From Pseudomonas sp. GD04091 (lineage in GTDB: Bacteria; Pseudomonadota; Gammaproteobacteria; Pseudomonadales; Pseudomonadaceae): a stretch of 64,000 nucleotides of DNA. Positions 28,698 through 37,953 of the stretch are shown piece by piece (within the stretch, counting starts at the first letter, position 1; every line of letters starts with the position of its first letter). Where the stretch lies: assembly GCF_029836165.1 (NCBI RefSeq), contig NZ_JAOEBG010000007.1:62001-126000 (forward strand), given 5' to 3'. The translations under genes were made by a program, and so were the position numbers. The notes under the pieces were generated by a model, which worked only from the letters and a program-made list of their open reading frames with translations, ran no database searches and had not been told where the DNA came from.

Positions 28698-29171
28698 TCA
28701 GTGTGTGATTGATTCGGTTTCGTCGTCGGCGTACGGGTCAGGATGGCCCAGTTCCGCCAGCAATTCGCGTTCCAGCGCTTCCATCTCCTCGGCCTCGTCG
28801 TCTTCGATGTGGTCGTAGCCGAGCAGGTGCAGGCAGCCGTGAATGACCAGGTGCGCCCAGTGCGCCTCGAGCGACTTGCCTTGTTCGACGGCTTCGCGCT
28901 CGACCACCGGCACGCAGATCACCAGGTCACCCAGCAGGGGGATGTCGAGCAGGTCGTCGGGGACGTCGGCAGGGAAGGACAACACGTTCGTCGCGTAGTC
29001 CTTGTGCCGGTAGGTATGGTTGAGCTCGCGGCCTTCGGCTTCGTCGACCAGGCGAATGGTCATTTCCGAGTCGGCCGTGCGCTGGCGCAAGGCCAGTTCG
29101 CACCAGCGGCGGAAGGCGGCGTCATCCGGGGCAGCGGCCTCCGTGGCCCGTTGCAGGTCAAGTTCAAGCAT
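28698..29171 (-). CDS. ybeY: Endoribonuclease YbeY
   Basis: A 157-residue zinc-dependent endoribonuclease involved in 16S rRNA 3' maturation and 70S quality control. The metal-binding signature H-x3-H-x5-H is present: His111, His115 and His121 in [35 protein letters not shown] is the other family block. The start at 29171 ([17 protein letters not shown]) overlaps the end of phoH by 8 bp, implying coupling; a longer in-frame start inside phoH is unlikely. It has a short acidic C-terminal tail. Confidence 0.94.
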   Translation of the reverse strand: MLELDLQRATEAAAPDDAAFRRWCELALRQRTADSEMTIRLVDEAEGRELNHTYRHKDYATNVLSFPADVPDDLLDIPLLGDLVICVPVVEREAVEQGKSLEAHWAHLVIHGCLHLLGYDHIEDDEAEEMEALERELLAELGHPDPYADDETESITH

Positions 29172-30162
29172 CTTTGCCGGGTGCCTCGGGCTTGGCCTGA
29201 CGGGCATCGAAGCGGTCGTAGGCTTCGACGATGCGCTGCACCAGCGGGTGGCGCACCACGTCCTTGGGCTGGAAGTGGGTGAAGCTGATGCCCGGCACGT
29301 CCTTGAGCACTTCGATCACATGGGCAAGGCCCGACTTGGTGCCGCGGGGCAGGTCGACCTGGGTGATGTCGCCAGTGATCACCGCGGTCGAGCCGAAGCC
29401 GATGCGGGTGAGGAACATCTTCATCTGCTCGAGCGTGGTGTTCTGGCTTTCGTCGAGGATGATGAAGCTGTTGTTGAGCGTGCGGCCACGCATGTAGGCC
29501 AGCGGGGCGATCTCGATCACCTGGCGCTCGATGAGCTTGGCCACGTGCTCGAAACCGAGCATCTCGTAGAGTGCGTCGTACAGTGGGCGCAGGTACGGGT
29601 CGATCTTCTGGGCCAGGTCGCCGGGCAGGAAGCCGAGCTTCTCGCCGGCCTCGACCGCCGGGCGAACCAGCAGGATGCGGCGCACCTGCTCGCGCTCCAG
29701 CGCATCGACGGCGCAGGCCACCGCCAGGTAGGTCTTGCCGGTACCGGCCGGGCCGACGCCGAAGTTGATATCGTTGGCCAGGATTTCCTTGACGTAGCGT
29801 TGCTGGTTGACGCCGCGCGGGCGGATGTTGCCCTTGCGCGTGCGCAACGAGACGCTGACTTCATTGATGGCCGGATTGTCGATGTTCTCGACGGTCGACT
29901 CCTGGAGATAGAGGTGGACCGTTTCCGGCGACAGGTCGGTGGCCTTGGCCTCGCGATAGAGGCGGCGCAACAGCTGTTCGGCAGCGGAGGTGGTCTTGGG
30001 CTCGCCAATCAGTTCGAACTGATTGCCGCGATTGCGGATTTCGATAGCCAGGCGCTGTTCGATCAGGCGCAGGTGCTCGTCGAACTGGCCGCACAGGTTG
30101 GCGAAGCGGTTGGCCTCGAAGGGCTCGAGGATGAAACGATGAGGTTGTATGGGTGCGTTCAA
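29164..30162 (-). CDS. ybeZ: PhoH-like ATPase (YbeZ)
   Basis: A 332-residue P-loop NTPase of the PhoH family with an N-terminal KH-like segment and the Walker A motif GPAGTGKT at residues 137-144. Other blocks are [40 protein letters not shown] (Walker B) and the sensor [11 protein letters not shown]. YbeZ binds YbeY and is thought to help rRNA processing. The start is a TTG at 30162, fixed by the conserved N-terminus [19 protein letters not shown]. No good ribosome site precedes it, and the miaB gene expected upstream is missing. Confidence 0.92.
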   Translation of the reverse strand: MNAPIQPHRFILEPFEANRFANLCGQFDEHLRLIEQRLAIEIRNRGNQFELIGEPKTTSAAEQLLRRLYREAKATDLSPETVHLYLQESTVENIDNPAINEVSVSLRTRKGNIRPRGVNQQRYVKEILANDINFGVGPAGTGKTYLAVACAVDALEREQVRRILLVRPAVEAGEKLGFLPGDLAQKIDPYLRPLYDALYEMLGFEHVAKLIERQVIEIAPLAYMRGRTLNNSFIILDESQNTTLEQMKMFLTRIGFGSTAVITGDITQVDLPRGTKSGLAHVIEVLKDVPGISFTHFQPKDVVRHPLVQRIVEAYDRFDARQAKPEAPGKDA

Positions 30163-30343
30163 GGTCGTTTTTAGCCGCTCGACGGCAATGAATGTGAACT
30201 CAAGAATAACCCTTGAGTGGCAGTGGCGAAAGCACTGAAACGATCAAGGGTCGGTGCGAACGTTCCGATCCGCTCGCCGATTGTGGCAGGGCAAGTTGAC
30301 GATTCGATTATGCAGGGGATCGCGGCGCGCTGTCGGGCGCAGG

Positions 30344-30889
30344 TCACGGCAGGGGCGAGAAAGGGGTGCGCCCTTCGGCGTTCTGCAGTTCCAGCAGGTA
30401 CTTGCGGAAGATCTGGCCGAGCACCTGGGTGGCATGTTCGAGCTCGTCGCGGGGCATCTGCTCGGTGACTTCGTCGGCCATGTCCAGCGCATCCTCGGCA
30501 CCGTTGACCGCGGCGATCTTCAGCAGGATGTAGGCCTGGACGTTGTTGGCCTTGACGCCTTCGCCATGGAAGAACATCGAGCCAAGCCGGTACTGGGCCT
30601 GGGCCTGGCCTTGCAGCGAGGCTTTTTCGAACCATTTCAGCGCATTGTCGAGATGACGTGGCGTGCCGCTGTAGTAGAACTCGCCCAGTTCGTACTGTGC
30701 TTCGGCATCCCCGGATTCCGCCACCTGCTCGCAGGCCTTCAGGGCGCTCTGCAGGTCCTCGGGGGCGGTATTGAGGGTGCAGCGGCCCGTCGCCGGAATC
30801 AGCAACGAGTTACCGCCCTCCGCCAGGGCCAGCAGGGGCTGAAGAAGCAACAGGCAGCCCAGGGTCAGGGCGCGGCCGGTGCGGTTCAT
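30344..30889 (-). CDS. Secreted Sel1-repeat protein
   Basis: A 181-residue protein with a Sec signal peptide (cleavage near LLALAEGG) and two Sel1-like TPR repeats: AEAQYELGEFYYSGTPRHLD and AQAQYRLGSMFFHGEGVKAN. Such proteins act as periplasmic scaffolds, but the partner here is unknown. The start at 30889 (MNRTGRALTLGCLLLLQPLL) fits the signal peptide; the longer in-frame frame would include REP sequence. A promoter candidate lies 50-80 bp upstream. It sits between hemL and phoH, separated from each by REP or non-coding DNA, so it is probably monocistronic. Confidence 0.85.
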   Translation of the reverse strand: MNRTGRALTLGCLLLLQPLLALAEGGNSLLIPATGRCTLNTAPEDLQSALKACEQVAESGDAEAQYELGEFYYSGTPRHLDNALKWFEKASLQGQAQAQYRLGSMFFHGEGVKANNVQAYILLKIAAVNGAEDALDMADEVTEQMPRDELEHATQVLGQIFRKYLLELQNAEGRTPFSPLP

Positions 30890-30938
30890 GGGGATCGACT
30901 TACCTCTGCAAAGCTGCGGCCAATGTCTCTGGTGGCAC

Positions 30939-30968
30939 ATTATGGGATAAGCAGCGCCTACCTTACAA
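30939..30968 (-). promoter_or_regulatory. Candidate sigma-70 promoter of the Sel1 gene
   Basis: On the minus strand TTGTAA (30963-30968) and CATAAT (30939-30944) are separated by 18 bp, placing a start about 40 bp before the gene. The -10 matches 5 of 6 consensus bases and the -35 matches 4 of 6. Confidence 0.5.
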
Positions 30969-31023
30969 AGTTTTACTCGAATTTCTGCGTTGTGAAGGTC
31001 GTTGCAATGTGGCCTGTGCTGAC

Positions 31024-31092
31024 GCCTTCGCGGGTAAACCCGCTCCCACAGGGGCGCCAATCAACCTGTGGGAGCGGATTTGCCCGCGAAGG
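31024..31092. repeat. Paired inverted REP elements
   Basis: GCCTTCGCGGGTAAACCCGC followed by TCCCACAGG faces CCTGTGGGAGCGGATTTGCC and CGCGAAGG. The pair lies between hemL, whose stop is 6 bp away, and the Sel1 gene. Confidence 0.87.
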
Positions 31093-31097
31093 GGGCC

Positions 31098-32381
31098 TTA
31101 CTTGATCTTGGCGAACGCCCGCTCGGCCGCATCCAGGGTGATCTGCAGTTCCTTGTCGCCATGGGCGATGGAGGTGAAGCCCGCTTCGAACGCGCTTGGC
31201 GCCAGGTACACGCCACCTTCGAGCATCAGGTGGAAGAAGCGCTTGAAGCGTTCGGCGTCGCTGGCCATCACGTCATCGAAGGTGACGATGTCGTCGGCGC
31301 CACTGAAGTACAGGCCGAACATCGCGCCAGCCTGGGTGGTGACGAACGGAATGCCGGCGGCATCGGCGCGCTGCTGCAGGCCGTCGAGCATGCGGCTGGT
31401 GAAGTCGCTCAGTTCGGCGTGGAAGCCCGGGCGGCTGATCAGCTTCAGGGTGGTCAGGCCGGCGGCCATGGCCAGTGGATTGCCCGACAAGGTGCCCGCC
31501 TGGTAGACCGGGCCGAGCGGGGCGATGCAGCCCATGATCTCGCGTTTGCCGCCGAAGCAGCCGACCGGCATGCCGCCGCCGACGATCTTGCCGAAGGTCG
31601 ACAGGTCCGGGGTGATGCCGTAGTGGCCTTGGGCGCCGCCCAGCGACACACGGAAACCGGTCATCACTTCATCGAAGATCAGCACCACGCCGTGCTTGTC
31701 GCACTGCTCGCGCAGGCCCTCGAGGAAACCCGGCGCCGGTGGAACGCAGTTCATGTTGCCGGCCACCGGCTCGACGATGATGCAAGCCACGGTCTGGCCG
31801 ACATCGGCCAGGGTCTTCTCGACGGCGGCGATATCGTTGAACGGCAGGGTCAGGGTGTGTTTGGCGAAGTCCGCAGGTACCCCCGCCGAGCTCGGCACGC
31901 CTTGGGTCAGCAGGCCGGAACCGGCCTTGACCAGCAGGCTGTCGGAGTGACCGTGGTAGCAGCCTTCGAACTTGATGATCGCGTCGCGGCCGGTGTAGCC
32001 ACGGGCCAGGCGGATAGCGCTCATGGTGGCTTCGGTGCCGGAGCTGACCATGCGCACCATTTCCATCGACGGCACGATCGAGCAGACCAGATCGGCCATC
32101 TCGGTTTCCATCGCGGTCGGCGCGCCGTAGGACAGGCCATGCTCGAGCTGCCGGCGCACCGCGTCCAGCACGTCCGGATGGCCGTGGCCGAGGATCATCG
32201 GGCCCCAGGAACCGACGTAGTCGACGTAGCGCTTGTCGTCTTCATCGATGACATAGGCGCCTTCGGCGTGCTTGAAGAACAGCGGCGTGCCGCCGACGCT
32301 CTTGAAGGCGCGCACGGGCGAGTTGACGCCACCGGGGATGTGCTTCTGGGCTTGGGCGAACAGGGCTTCGGAACGGGACAT
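31098..32381 (-). CDS. hemL: Glutamate-1-semialdehyde 2,1-aminomutase
   Basis: This 427-residue PLP enzyme turns glutamate-1-semialdehyde into 5-aminolevulinate, the first committed tetrapyrrole precursor in the C5 pathway. Recognisable blocks are [54 protein letters not shown] and the PLP-lysine segment [18 protein letters not shown]. The start at 32381 ([14 protein letters not shown]) has GAGAGAAGA upstream; a longer reading frame into thiE is not credible. It follows thiE by 17 bp, giving the thiD-thiE-hemL operon usual in Pseudomonas. Confidence 0.96.
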   Translation of the reverse strand: MSRSEALFAQAQKHIPGGVNSPVRAFKSVGGTPLFFKHAEGAYVIDEDDKRYVDYVGSWGPMILGHGHPDVLDAVRRQLEHGLSYGAPTAMETEMADLVCSIVPSMEMVRMVSSGTEATMSAIRLARGYTGRDAIIKFEGCYHGHSDSLLVKAGSGLLTQGVPSSAGVPADFAKHTLTLPFNDIAAVEKTLADVGQTVACIIVEPVAGNMNCVPPAPGFLEGLREQCDKHGVVLIFDEVMTGFRVSLGGAQGHYGITPDLSTFGKIVGGGMPVGCFGGKREIMGCIAPLGPVYQAGTLSGNPLAMAAGLTTLKLISRPGFHAELSDFTSRMLDGLQQRADAAGIPFVTTQAGAMFGLYFSGADDIVTFDDVMASDAERFKRFFHLMLEGGVYLAPSAFEAGFTSIAHGDKELQITLDAAERAFAKIK

Positions 32382-32398
32382 GGGATCTTCTCTCGAAA

Positions 32399-33022
32399 TC
32401 AGCAAGCGAACAGGGCGTTGAAGGCGCGGGCGCGGCGGGTGACTTCCTGCGCGCTGTCGGCACCGAACAGGCCGTGGATCACCGCCAGCAGGTCGGCGCC
32501 ATGGGCGACCAGCGGGGCGGCGTTGTCGAGGGTGACACCGCCGATCACGGCGATCGGCAGCTTGACCTGGGCGCGGGCCTGCTCCAGCAGATCGACGCTG
32601 GCGGCCGGCGCACCGGGTTTGGTGACGGAATTGAAGAAGCGACCGAAGGCGACGTAGCTGGCGCCTTCGCTGGCGGCCTGTTGCGCCAGCTCGAGGCTGG
32701 CGTGGCAGGTCGAGCCGATGATCGCCTGGCGGCCGAGCAGGGCGCGGGCCGGCGTGAGCGGGCCGTCGGTCTGGCCCAGGTGCACGCCGACGCCCAGGCG
32801 CGCGGCGAGCTCGGCGTCGTCGTTGATGATCAGCGCCGTGTCGTAGCGCTCGCACAACGTCCTCAGCGCCTCGGCCTCACGCAACCGGCGGGCGGCATCG
32901 TCGCTCTTGTCGCGGTACTGCAGCAGGCGCACGCCGCCTTCGAGCGCCGCTTCTACATGGGAGAGAAAACGGCCGGCCAGCAGTTGACTGTCGGTGATCG
33001 CGTACAGACCGCGGAGCTTCAT
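32399..33022 (-). CDS. thiE: Thiamine-phosphate synthase
   Basis: A 207-residue TIM-barrel enzyme that joins HMP pyrophosphate with the thiazole phosphate to form thiamine phosphate. Typical blocks are [63 protein letters not shown] and [20 protein letters not shown]. It is translated after thiD with a 14-bp gap and before hemL. No TPP riboswitch is visible in front of thiD, so regulation at this operon is probably not by thiamine directly. Confidence 0.95.
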   Translation of the reverse strand: MKLRGLYAITDSQLLAGRFLSHVEAALEGGVRLLQYRDKSDDAARRLREAEALRTLCERYDTALIINDDAELAARLGVGVHLGQTDGPLTPARALLGRQAIIGSTCHASLELAQQAASEGASYVAFGRFFNSVTKPGAPAASVDLLEQARAQVKLPIAVIGGVTLDNAAPLVAHGADLLAVIHGLFGADSAQEVTRRARAFNALFAC

Positions 33023-33036
33023 CGGATGGCCTCGTA

Positions 33037-33834
33037 TCAGGAACAGAAATCCAGGGGCAGGCGACGCGGCACGTACTGGCCCTTGCCCAGTTGCTCGGCG
33101 TCACGCAGGGTGCGCCAGGTGTAGTCCAGGGCGCTGCGCACGGCGCTCTCCAGGTGCTCGCCCAGTGCCAGGCGACCGGCCAGGGCGCTGGCCAGGGTGC
33201 AGCCAGAACCGTGGTAACTGCCCGGCAGACGCTGGCAGGTCCAGGTGTGCTGCTGGCCATCGCGGCTGTACAGGCGGTTGTGAATCTCGACTTCGTCGCC
33301 GTGACCGCCGGTGATCAGCAGGTGCCTGCAGAACGGCAGCAGCTTCTCGGCGCATTCGTCCGCCGTGCCTTGCGGCAGCTCGGCAAGGATGCGCGCTTCG
33401 GGCAGGTTCGGCGTGGCGATGGTGGCCAGCGGCAGCAGGCGTTCGCGCAGCGCGTAGCCGACTTCGTCCTTGCCCAGGCGGCCACCGCCACCGGCGCGCA
33501 GCACCGGATCGCAGACCAGCGGCAGGTGAGGGTGGGCAGCGAGCAGTTCGGCGACGGTGTCGACCATCTCGATCGAACCGAGCATGCCAAGCTTCACCGC
33601 CGCCACGGTGGAGTCGGCCAGCACGGCGTTGGCCTGGGCCAGGACCCACTCGCGATCGAGCACACGGAAGTCGGAAACGTTGACGGTATCCTGCACGGTC
33701 AGGGCGGTCACTGCGGGTGCGGCGTGACAACCCTGGGCGATCAGGGCTTCGATATCTGCCTGCAGTCCGGCGCCGCCACTGGGGTCGTGGCCGGAGAGAC
33801 AGAGGACAACGGGGCGGGAGCTGTAGGTATTCAT
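33037..33834 (-). CDS. thiD: Hydroxymethylpyrimidine/phosphomethylpyrimidine kinase
   Basis: A 265-residue ribokinase-fold enzyme that phosphorylates HMP and HMP-phosphate for thiamine synthesis. Signatures are [20 protein letters not shown] at the N-terminus, [27 protein letters not shown] and the anion-hole [16 protein letters not shown] near the C-terminus. Start 33834 (MNTYSSRP) is used; a GTG seven codons upstream is possible. It heads the thiD-thiE-hemL operon and is divergent from the sensor kinase at 34070, with 235 bp between them. Confidence 0.95.
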   Translation of the reverse strand: MNTYSSRPVVLCLSGHDPSGGAGLQADIEALIAQGCHAAPAVTALTVQDTVNVSDFRVLDREWVLAQANAVLADSTVAAVKLGMLGSIEMVDTVAELLAAHPHLPLVCDPVLRAGGGGRLGKDEVGYALRERLLPLATIATPNLPEARILAELPQGTADECAEKLLPFCRHLLITGGHGDEVEIHNRLYSRDGQQHTWTCQRLPGSYHGSGCTLASALAGRLALGEHLESAVRSALDYTWRTLRDAEQLGKGQYVPRRLPLDFCS

Positions 33835-34069
33835 GGTCGGCGAGCTTATCACCAAACCTTTTTGCGCGGATCAGCCGGCGCCGGATAATTCCTGAGCGAT
33901 TGGTCAGAATGCTTGGTGGTGATCCTCTGAAACTCGCGTTCTAGAGCCTCTGCGATCAAATTATTGGTGGCTTCTGGCCATGTCGGAAAGCTATGCTAGA
34001 GTGCTCGGATAACTCGATGAACGGGTACTGCCGGATCACGTCGTCTCAAAGGGATGGGAGGCAACCGCG

Positions 34070-36091
34070 ATGCGACCGGACAGGCCATGCTGGGGCTGTA
34101 TGCGCTATTTGCTGATTGTGCTTCTGGGCTGCTTGCCCTTGTTCGTCGAAGCGGTCGAGTTCGACGCTTCCACCGGGCGCCTTCCGCTGGGCAGGTTCAT
34201 GCAGGTGTACGAGGACCACGACGGCAGTGCCAGCATCGCCCAGGTCAGCTCGCCTGCGTTCATTGGCCGTTTCCACGCGCACCAGGACGAGGTGCTCAAC
34301 GCCGGCTATTCGACCTCGGTGTTCTGGCTGAAGGTCGATCTGACCTACGCCGTGGCCCCTTCTGCCGCACCACGCCAGTGGTTGCTGGAGCTGGCCTACC
34401 CACCGCTGGATCACCTGGAGCTCTATCTGCCGGACGAGCAGGGCGTGTATCGCCTGGCCCGTCGAACGGGCGATGCGTTGCCATACGCCAGCCGCCAGAT
34501 CCGTCAGAACAACTACCTGTTCGAACTGCCCATGCGCCCTGGCCAGGCCATCACCGCCTATCTGCGGCTGCACAGCCAGGGTTCGATCCAGGCGCCGCTG
34601 ACCCTGTGGTCTGCCGAGGGGTATCTGGAGGATCAGCCCACTCGCCTGTACGTGCTGGGGATGATCTATGGCGTGCTGCTGGTCATGCTGGTGTACAACC
34701 TGTTCATCTACCTCAGCGTGCGCGACGTCAGCTACCTCTACTACATCCTCTATATCGCTTCGTTCGGTCTGTACCAGGTCTCGGTCAACGGTGCCGGCAT
34801 CGCCTACTTCTGGCCGGACAACCCTTGGTGGGCCAATGCCGCCACGCCGTTTTTCATTGGGGCGGCCGGGCTGTTCGGTTGCCAGTTCGCCCGTCACTTC
34901 CTGCAGATGGGACGGCTCAGCCGTGATTTCGATCGCCTGTTGATGCTGCTGATGGCTGGCGGCGCGCTGGTCATGGTGCTGGCCGTGACCCTGCGCTATG
35001 GCGTGGCGCTGCGCATGGCCACGGTGCTGGCGCTGCTGTTCACCGTGAGCATTTTCACGGCGGGGCTGTATGCCTGGTGGCGCGGCGTGCGCGTGGCGCG
35101 CTGGTTCATCATCGCCTGGACGGCGTTTCTCGTCGGTGGGCTGGTCAACACGCTGATGGTGCTCGGCTACCTGCCGAACCTGTTCCTCACCATGTACGCC
35201 AGCCAGCTCGGCTCGGCGCTGGAAGTGGCGCTGCTGTCGCTGGCCCTGGCCGACCGTATCAACAACCTGCGTGAGGAACAGGCCCGGACGCTGCGCGAAA
35301 CCGGTCGCACCCTGGAGCAGATGAACCTGCAACTGGCCCGCAGCAACCGGCTCAAGGATGAGTTCCTCGCCACCGTGACCCATGAATTGCGCACTCCGAT
35401 GAATGGCGTCATCGGCTCGCTGGAGCTGCTGCACACCCTGCCCATGAGCGCCGAGCAGGCCCAGTACCACCGCACCGCCACCGGTTCGGCCCAGGACATG
35501 ATGGCGATGGTCGACGACATCCTCATCCTCACCGAGTTGCAGGCCGGACGCCTGCGCAGCCACGGCATGCCCTTCAGCCTGCGGCGCCTGATGCAGGAGC
35601 TGCGGGCCGGGTATGCCGGCCAGGCGCTGGCCAAGGGCCTGTACCTGAGCCTGGACATTCCTGCCGACCTGCCCGACAGCCTGGTCGGCGATGCGCAGAA
35701 GCTCGCGCGTTGCCTGGCCTGCCTGGTGGACAACGGCCTGAAGTTCACCCACCAGGGTGGGGTCACGGTGCAGGTCCGTGGTCGACGTACCGGGCCGGAT
35801 ACCGTGGCATTGGGGATTACCGTCAGTGACAGCGGCATCGGTTTCGAAGACCTGGACCAGGCGGTGCTGTACCAGCGCTTCTTCCAGGTGGACGGATCGA
35901 TGACCCGGCGCTATGGCGGGCTGGGTATCGGCCTGTCGATCTGTCGGCAGTTGGGGGAACTGATCGGCGCGAGGCTGTCCCATGAGTCCACGCCTGGGCT
36001 GGGCAGTCGCTTCGAGCTGAGCCTGGCCCTGGCGGTGGCGCAGGTACAGGCGCCAGCGGCCTGTGCCGCGTCGACCGTGAACCGGTTTTAG
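34070..36091 (+). CDS. LadS-like 7TMR-DISM sensor histidine kinase without receiver domain
   Basis: A 673-residue membrane kinase with a signal-like N-terminus, a periplasmic 7TMR-DISMED2 carbohydrate-binding-like domain (about 30-170) and seven membrane helices (7TMR-DISM, about 180-385). A HisKA domain follows with His438 in FLATVTHELRTPMNGVIGS, then a HATPase with the N-box (ACLVDNGLKF), G1 (DSGIGFED) and G2 (GGLGIGLSI). P. aeruginosa ladS sits beside thiD, as here, but LadS is a hybrid with a C-terminal receiver; this protein stops after the ATPase domain. GGGAGG eight bases before ATG 34070 supports the start. The phosphate acceptor is not encoded nearby. Confidence 0.88.
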   Translation: MRPDRPCWGCMRYLLIVLLGCLPLFVEAVEFDASTGRLPLGRFMQVYEDHDGSASIAQVSSPAFIGRFHAHQDEVLNAGYSTSVFWLKVDLTYAVAPSAAPRQWLLELAYPPLDHLELYLPDEQGVYRLARRTGDALPYASRQIRQNNYLFELPMRPGQAITAYLRLHSQGSIQAPLTLWSAEGYLEDQPTRLYVLGMIYGVLLVMLVYNLFIYLSVRDVSYLYYILYIASFGLYQVSVNGAGIAYFWPDNPWWANAATPFFIGAAGLFGCQFARHFLQMGRLSRDFDRLLMLLMAGGALVMVLAVTLRYGVALRMATVLALLFTVSIFTAGLYAWWRGVRVARWFIIAWTAFLVGGLVNTLMVLGYLPNLFLTMYASQLGSALEVALLSLALADRINNLREEQARTLRETGRTLEQMNLQLARSNRLKDEFLATVTHELRTPMNGVIGSLELLHTLPMSAEQAQYHRTATGSAQDMMAMVDDILILTELQAGRLRSHGMPFSLRRLMQELRAGYAGQALAKGLYLSLDIPADLPDSLVGDAQKLARCLACLVDNGLKFTHQGGVTVQVRGRRTGPDTVALGITVSDSGIGFEDLDQAVLYQRFFQVDGSMTRRYGGLGIGLSICRQLGELIGARLSHESTPGLGSRFELSLALAVAQVQAPAACAASTVNRF

Positions 36092-36097
36092 CCTGAC

Positions 36098-36114
36098 GGG
36101 GCGCGAAGCGCCCC
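36098..36114 (+). terminator. Compact hairpin after the sensor kinase
   Basis: 7-bp stem GGGGCGC / GCGCCCC around a GAA loop, 6 bp after the stop codon at 36091. There is no T-tract, so termination strength is doubtful. Confidence 0.45.
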
Positions 36115-36199
36115 CATGTAGTCCGTTTTGTCACTTTGACTGACCGGCCTGGGGTGCTTCACTGGGTTATCCAGCATGAGCGGAACCAGGAGGCCACCG

Positions 36200-37852
36200 A
36201 TGAACCTGCACCAGTTCGCTGAAACCCACGAAGTCACCAACCAGCCGCCGTCGCTCGACGGTGCCAACCTGTATCGCCTCGACCAGCCTTTGCAGGAATG
36301 GTCGCGGCGCTTCGGGGCCGGTTGGGCCGAGTCGCGGATCGATGCCTACGGTGCCCTGGCTGGCGGGCCGCTGATGGCAGCAGGCTTCCTGGCCAACGCG
36401 CACAAGCCGGAGTTCAGCAGCCACGATCGCTATGGCCACCGCATCGACCTGGTCGAGTTCCACCCTGCCTATCACGAGCTGATGCGCACCGCCGTCGAAC
36501 ACGGCCTGCCTTCGTTGCCCTGGGCCGAGCCGCGTGCCGGCGCCCATGTGGCGCGGGCGTCGATGACCTACCTGCACAGCCAGGCCGAAGCCGGCACTGG
36601 CTGCCCGCTGACCATGACCTTCGCCGCCGTGCCGGCCCTCAGGTTGCAGCCGGAGTTGGCCCAATACTGGCTGCCGAAGGTGCTCGCCCGCGAGTACGAT
36701 CCGCGCAATGTCGGCGACCGGCACAAGGCCGGCGTCACCATTGGCATGGCGATGACCGAGAAGCAGGGCGGCACCGACGTGCGTGCCAATACCACCCGCG
36801 CCTATCCGGTCGGCACCCCCGGCCCTGGCCAGCCTTATGAGCTGGTGGGACACAAGTGGTTCTGTTCGGCGCCGATGTGCGACGCCTTCCTCACCCTGGC
36901 ACAGACCGAGAAAGGTCTTAGCTGCTTCCTGCTGCCACGTCACCGCCCCGACGACAACCGCAACCAGTTCTACATCCAGCGCCTGAAGAACAAGCTCGGC
37001 AACTGTTCCAACGCCTCCAGCGAAGTGGAATTCCGTGGGGCGCTGGCGTGGATGATCGGCGAAGAGGGGCGCGGCGTACCGACCATCATCGAGATGGTCG
37101 CCATGACCCGCTTCGACTGCATGGTCGGCTCCAGCGCCCTGATGCGCCAGGCCCTGACCCAGGCCGCGCACCACTGCGCCCACCGCAAGGTCGGTGGGCG
37201 CGTGCTCGCCGAACAGCCGTTGATGCAGAACGTGCTCGCCGACCTCGCGCTGGAAAGCGAGGCCGCGCTGGCCCTGAGCCTGCGCATGGGCCAGGCCCTG
37301 GATCAGCCGGACGACCCGCAACAGGCGCACTTCGCCCGGCTGGTGACGGCGGTGGGCAAGTACTGGATCTGCAAGCGCGCGCCCGGAATGATCAACGAGG
37401 CCGCCGAGTGCCTGGGCGGCGCCGGCTATGTCGAGGACAGCATTCTGCCAAGGCTGTACCGCGAAGCACCGGTCAACTCGACCTGGGAGGGCTCGGGCAA
37501 CGTGCAGTGCCTGGATGTGCTGCGGGCGTTGTCCAAGGAGCCGGGTGTGCTCGACGCGCTGTTCGTCGAGCTCGGCGATGGCCATGGCGATCCGCGCCTG
37601 GCGGCGTTCATCGGCAACCTCAAGGGCGCCTTCGCTGACACCGGGGACATCCAGTACCGGGCGCGGCAACTGACCGAGGACATCGCCGTGGCGCTGCAGG
37701 CCAAGCTGTTGCTCGAGGCGGGCAATGCCCCGGTGAGCGATGCGTTCATCGGCAGCCGCCTGGGCGGCGGTGGGCGGGCGTATGGCGCGTTGCCGCGCGG
37801 GGTGGATGTCGAGGCGCTGGTTGCCAGGGCAACGCCGGTGTGGGCCGGATAA
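36200..37852 (+). CDS. aidB: AidB-like acyl-CoA dehydrogenase family flavoprotein
   Basis: A 550-residue protein close in length and sequence to E. coli AidB, which is induced by alkylating agents, binds DNA and has weak isovaleryl-CoA dehydrogenase activity. Features include the FAD/substrate segment GVTIGMAMTEKQGGTDVRAN, GHKWFCSAPMCDAFLTLAQ, FDCMVGSSALMRQALTQAAH and YREAPVNSTWEGSGNV. The start at 36200 is supported by AGGAGG; a start 24 bp upstream is weaker. No Ada box or ada gene is visible here. It is the first of three plus-strand genes before rluE. Confidence 0.9.
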   Translation: MNLHQFAETHEVTNQPPSLDGANLYRLDQPLQEWSRRFGAGWAESRIDAYGALAGGPLMAAGFLANAHKPEFSSHDRYGHRIDLVEFHPAYHELMRTAVEHGLPSLPWAEPRAGAHVARASMTYLHSQAEAGTGCPLTMTFAAVPALRLQPELAQYWLPKVLAREYDPRNVGDRHKAGVTIGMAMTEKQGGTDVRANTTRAYPVGTPGPGQPYELVGHKWFCSAPMCDAFLTLAQTEKGLSCFLLPRHRPDDNRNQFYIQRLKNKLGNCSNASSEVEFRGALAWMIGEEGRGVPTIIEMVAMTRFDCMVGSSALMRQALTQAAHHCAHRKVGGRVLAEQPLMQNVLADLALESEAALALSLRMGQALDQPDDPQQAHFARLVTAVGKYWICKRAPGMINEAAECLGGAGYVEDSILPRLYREAPVNSTWEGSGNVQCLDVLRALSKEPGVLDALFVELGDGHGDPRLAAFIGNLKGAFADTGDIQYRARQLTEDIAVALQAKLLLEAGNAPVSDAFIGSRLGGGGRAYGALPRGVDVEALVARATPVWAG

Positions 37853-37953
37853 CGTCATCGCGGGGCAGCTTCAGCGCCGATTATCGGGGGTGTATTTGCC
37901 CTGCAACGCAGGCAAGATGGCTGTCATGCATTCCATAAGACAGGAAGCCCAGC

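Noticed and set aside
36092..36199. Remnant of a receiver domain after the LadS-like kinase
   Set aside because: The 108-bp gap holds a compact hairpin and the aidB ribosome site. No frame reads as receiver sequence, so there is no sign of a recent frameshift.
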